Shown here one piece after another: positions 6,445 to 7,631 of a stretch of DNA of 7,631 bases. Origin of the DNA: an uncultured Collinsella sp. Its GTDB lineage: Bacteria; Actinomycetota; Coriobacteriia; Coriobacteriales; Coriobacteriaceae. The stretch covers positions 1 to 7,631 of the forward strand of contig URNI01000096.1 of NCBI GenBank assembly GCA_900549135.1. The letters run 5' to 3'. Under the pieces are notes generated by a model. That model saw nothing but the letters and a program-made list of their open reading frames with translations. It did no database searches and was not told the DNA's origin. A program made the translations under genes and the position numbers. Every line of letters begins with the position of its first letter. Within the stretch, counting starts at the first letter, position 1.

Positions 6445-6917
6445 ATGACCACCCCCGGACGCCATGGATCGACCGTCACCGCGCGCTCGTGCGACAACGT
6501 TGTCGGCGCCCCCAGCGGAACGCCAGCGATGCTGAGAGAAGTCGGCCACGGCTCATAGTGCATGGTGCAGGTGTAGGTCCTAAACGTACCGGATAGGGAG
6601 AGCAGGCCACCATCTGATGCCTCCGCGCCTTGCTCGCTCGACACTTCGATCTGCAAGTCATAGCCTTCCATGGCATTCAGAATTTGAGTCTGGACCGTCA
6701 CCGAGGCATCGGCAGAGTTCTCGTCACCCTCCCCGCCCGGTGCCACAGCGTGCGCCAACACGATGTCGGGCACCACGCGGTCGAAGCGCGCGACAGCGCC
6801 GGCAAAGATCATGACGTTGTACACGATGAGTGCCAGCACCAGCAAAACGGGCGTAACCACTGCCATCTCAACCGTCGCTTGGGCGCGCTCCTCGCGCAGA
6901 CGCATGCGGATACTCAT
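6441..6917 (-). CDS. TadE-like pseudopilin
   Basis: A 158-aa protein with a short basic N-terminus (MSIRMRLREERAQ), then ATVEM with Glu17 at the start of a hydrophobic helix of about 23 residues (AVVTPVLLVLALIVYNVMIFAGA). This is the type III signal / TadE pattern of Flp-pilus pseudopilins, which are processed by a prepilin peptidase and sit in the membrane with an extracytoplasmic C-terminal part. The remainder has an acidic loop (62-70), a beta-rich region and one cysteine (C117, TYTCTMHYEPWP). The ATG overlaps the upstream stop as TAATG and has GGTGGG nearby; a second ATG is four codons in. It is followed by DUF192 in GTGA overlap. TadE-type placement is well supported by the N-terminus; whether it is TadE itself or a related minor pilin cannot be settled here. 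Confidence 0.8.
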   Translation of the reverse strand: MSIRMRLREERAQATVEMAVVTPVLLVLALIVYNVMIFAGAVARFDRVVPDIVLAHAVAPGGEGDENSADASVTVQTQILNAMEGYDLQIEVSSEQGAEASDGGLLSLSGTFRTYTCTMHYEPWPTSLSIAGVPLGAPTTLSHERAVTVDPWRPGVVM

Positions 6918-7631
6918 TACGACCCACCGCCCAGAGCGCCAACCAGCGTGGCGACATCGACGGTGAGCGGGATGGAGCCGCCGCCGGGCAGAGGAATCTC
7001 CGCAAGTGTGAACACCGTACCGCTAATGGTGCGTTCGACTTGATATTCCAACGCCTCGCAAAGCGCCTTGGGATCGGTCACGCCCAACGGAATACTTCGC
7101 AGTTTGTCTTGCGCTTGAGAAAGACCCGCAATGTCAGACCCCGGACTCTTAATGACATTGGCGGAATCGGTCAGCACCGGCTTTCGCAGGCGCAAGTCGC
7201 ACGGTTCCAAACCCAGCGCCGCCACGGACGCCGAAACGGTATCGCCGAGCCACGATGCGATGGAGCCCAACGCGCCGCTGCCCCCTCCTAGGCCTTTAAT
7301 CATCTCGTCCATAAGTTCGTCGGCCGAACCTTGGATGTCTCCGTATCCCACAAGCAGCCGTCCCCAAACATCCATGACGCCGTCGAGCACGCCGGCAACG
7401 CCGCCCGAGCGTTCCTTCAATGTCGAGAAAAATCGCGAAAGCACGTTGTTTTGCGCCGTCGCCTCATCGGGCGCCAGCACCGCGGCAGAGATAGCACCGC
7501 GATCGCCAAGCCTGACTGCCGTGTTAAACGAAGAGTTGAGCTCATCGGGGCTCGAGATGGCACCCGAAACCGCAAAGGCGACCACGCCGTTGCGACCGGG
7601 CGGAGCGATACGCGGGCGCTCGCCCGAAAGC
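6917..7631 (-). CDS. Tad-locus protein, probably exported (3' part only)
   Basis: The last 237 codons of a larger gene that enters from the right edge; the frame is open to 7631, so the GTG at 7585 is not its start. The visible part is soluble-looking, glycine and alanine rich, with helical stretches (SSFNTAVRLGDRGAISAAVL, NNVLSRFFSTLKERSGGV), a central Gly/Ser run (GLGGGSGALGS) and two cysteines (EPCDLRL and ALCEALE). No transmembrane segment or catalytic motif is visible. It ends GALGGGS and its stop overlaps the TadE-like start by one base, so the two are co-translated. Position suggests a second TadE/TadG-like component with its membrane helix outside the window. The identity is not recognised from sequence; the Tad link comes only from context. 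Confidence 0.65.
   Translation of the reverse strand, partial: LSGERPRIAPPGRNGVVAFAVSGAISSPDELNSSFNTAVRLGDRGAISAAVLAPDEATAQNNVLSRFFSTLKERSGGVAGVLDGVMDVWGRLLVGYGDIQGSADELMDEMIKGLGGGSGALGSIASWLGDTVSASVAALGLEPCDLRLRKPVLTDSANVIKSPGSDIAGLSQAQDKLRSIPLGVTDPKALCEALEYQVERTISGTVFTLAEIPLPGGGSIPLTVDVATLVGALGGGS

Noticed and set aside
6445..6549. Upstream extension of DUF192
   Set aside because: It lies inside the TadE-like gene in another frame; the GTG at 6444 with a GTGA overlap and G-rich ribosome site explains the start.

Overview
The window looks like a chromosomal segment of a GC-rich Gram-positive bacterium, most likely an actinomycete of the class Coriobacteriia (Collinsella-like). The reasons are high GC at wobble positions, strong AGGAGG-type ribosome binding sites, a Tad-pilus remnant next to DUF192, and a housekeeping cluster of MetRS, RsmI, RsmA and TatD. 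The genus is inference. Every gene I can support lies on the minus strand, so transcription runs from high to low coordinates.

Reading in transcription order from the right edge: (1) 7631-6085 is the end of a Tad (tight adherence / Flp-type pilus) locus. It holds the 3' part of an unidentified exported-looking protein, a TadE-like pseudopilin and a DUF192 protein, joined by TAATG and GTGA overlaps. (2) 6081-5479 is a small two-gene module with its own candidate promoter and dyad: an 88-aa BrnT-like putative toxin followed, with an ATGA overlap, by a 95-aa ribbon-helix-helix putative antitoxin. (3) 5438-5238 is a tRNA-Phe(GAA) unit with an AT-rich UP-like element, TTGACC/TATACT promoter, leader hairpin, tRNA body and strong intrinsic terminator. 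(4) 5240-4994 is a four-unit ~62-bp tandem repeat. Each unit holds a 14-bp motif in inverted pairs, giving eight motif copies in alternating orientation about every 31 bp. (5) 4904-4803 is a candidate regulatory region. (6) 4802-1 is an operon-like series: a GH5 exo-glucanase-like protein lacking the usual catalytic acid/base, rsmI (6 bases downstream), metG, a hairpin terminator, rsmA, and tatD overlapping the end of rsmA and running off the left edge.

Functionally the left half is translation and RNA maintenance. RsmI and RsmA methylate the decoding region and 3' end of 16S rRNA, MetRS charges initiator and elongator tRNA-Met, tRNA-Phe is supplied by an independent unit, and TatD is a metal-dependent nuclease. 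The right half is accessory: pilus assembly and a toxin-antitoxin-like pair.

The points most worth a second look are the 31-bp-phased alternating-dyad array, the GH5-like protein whose His and Asn-Glu active-site signatures are replaced while the nucleophile region is kept, and the toxin-antitoxin-like pair. I did not find a clear large undescribed system.
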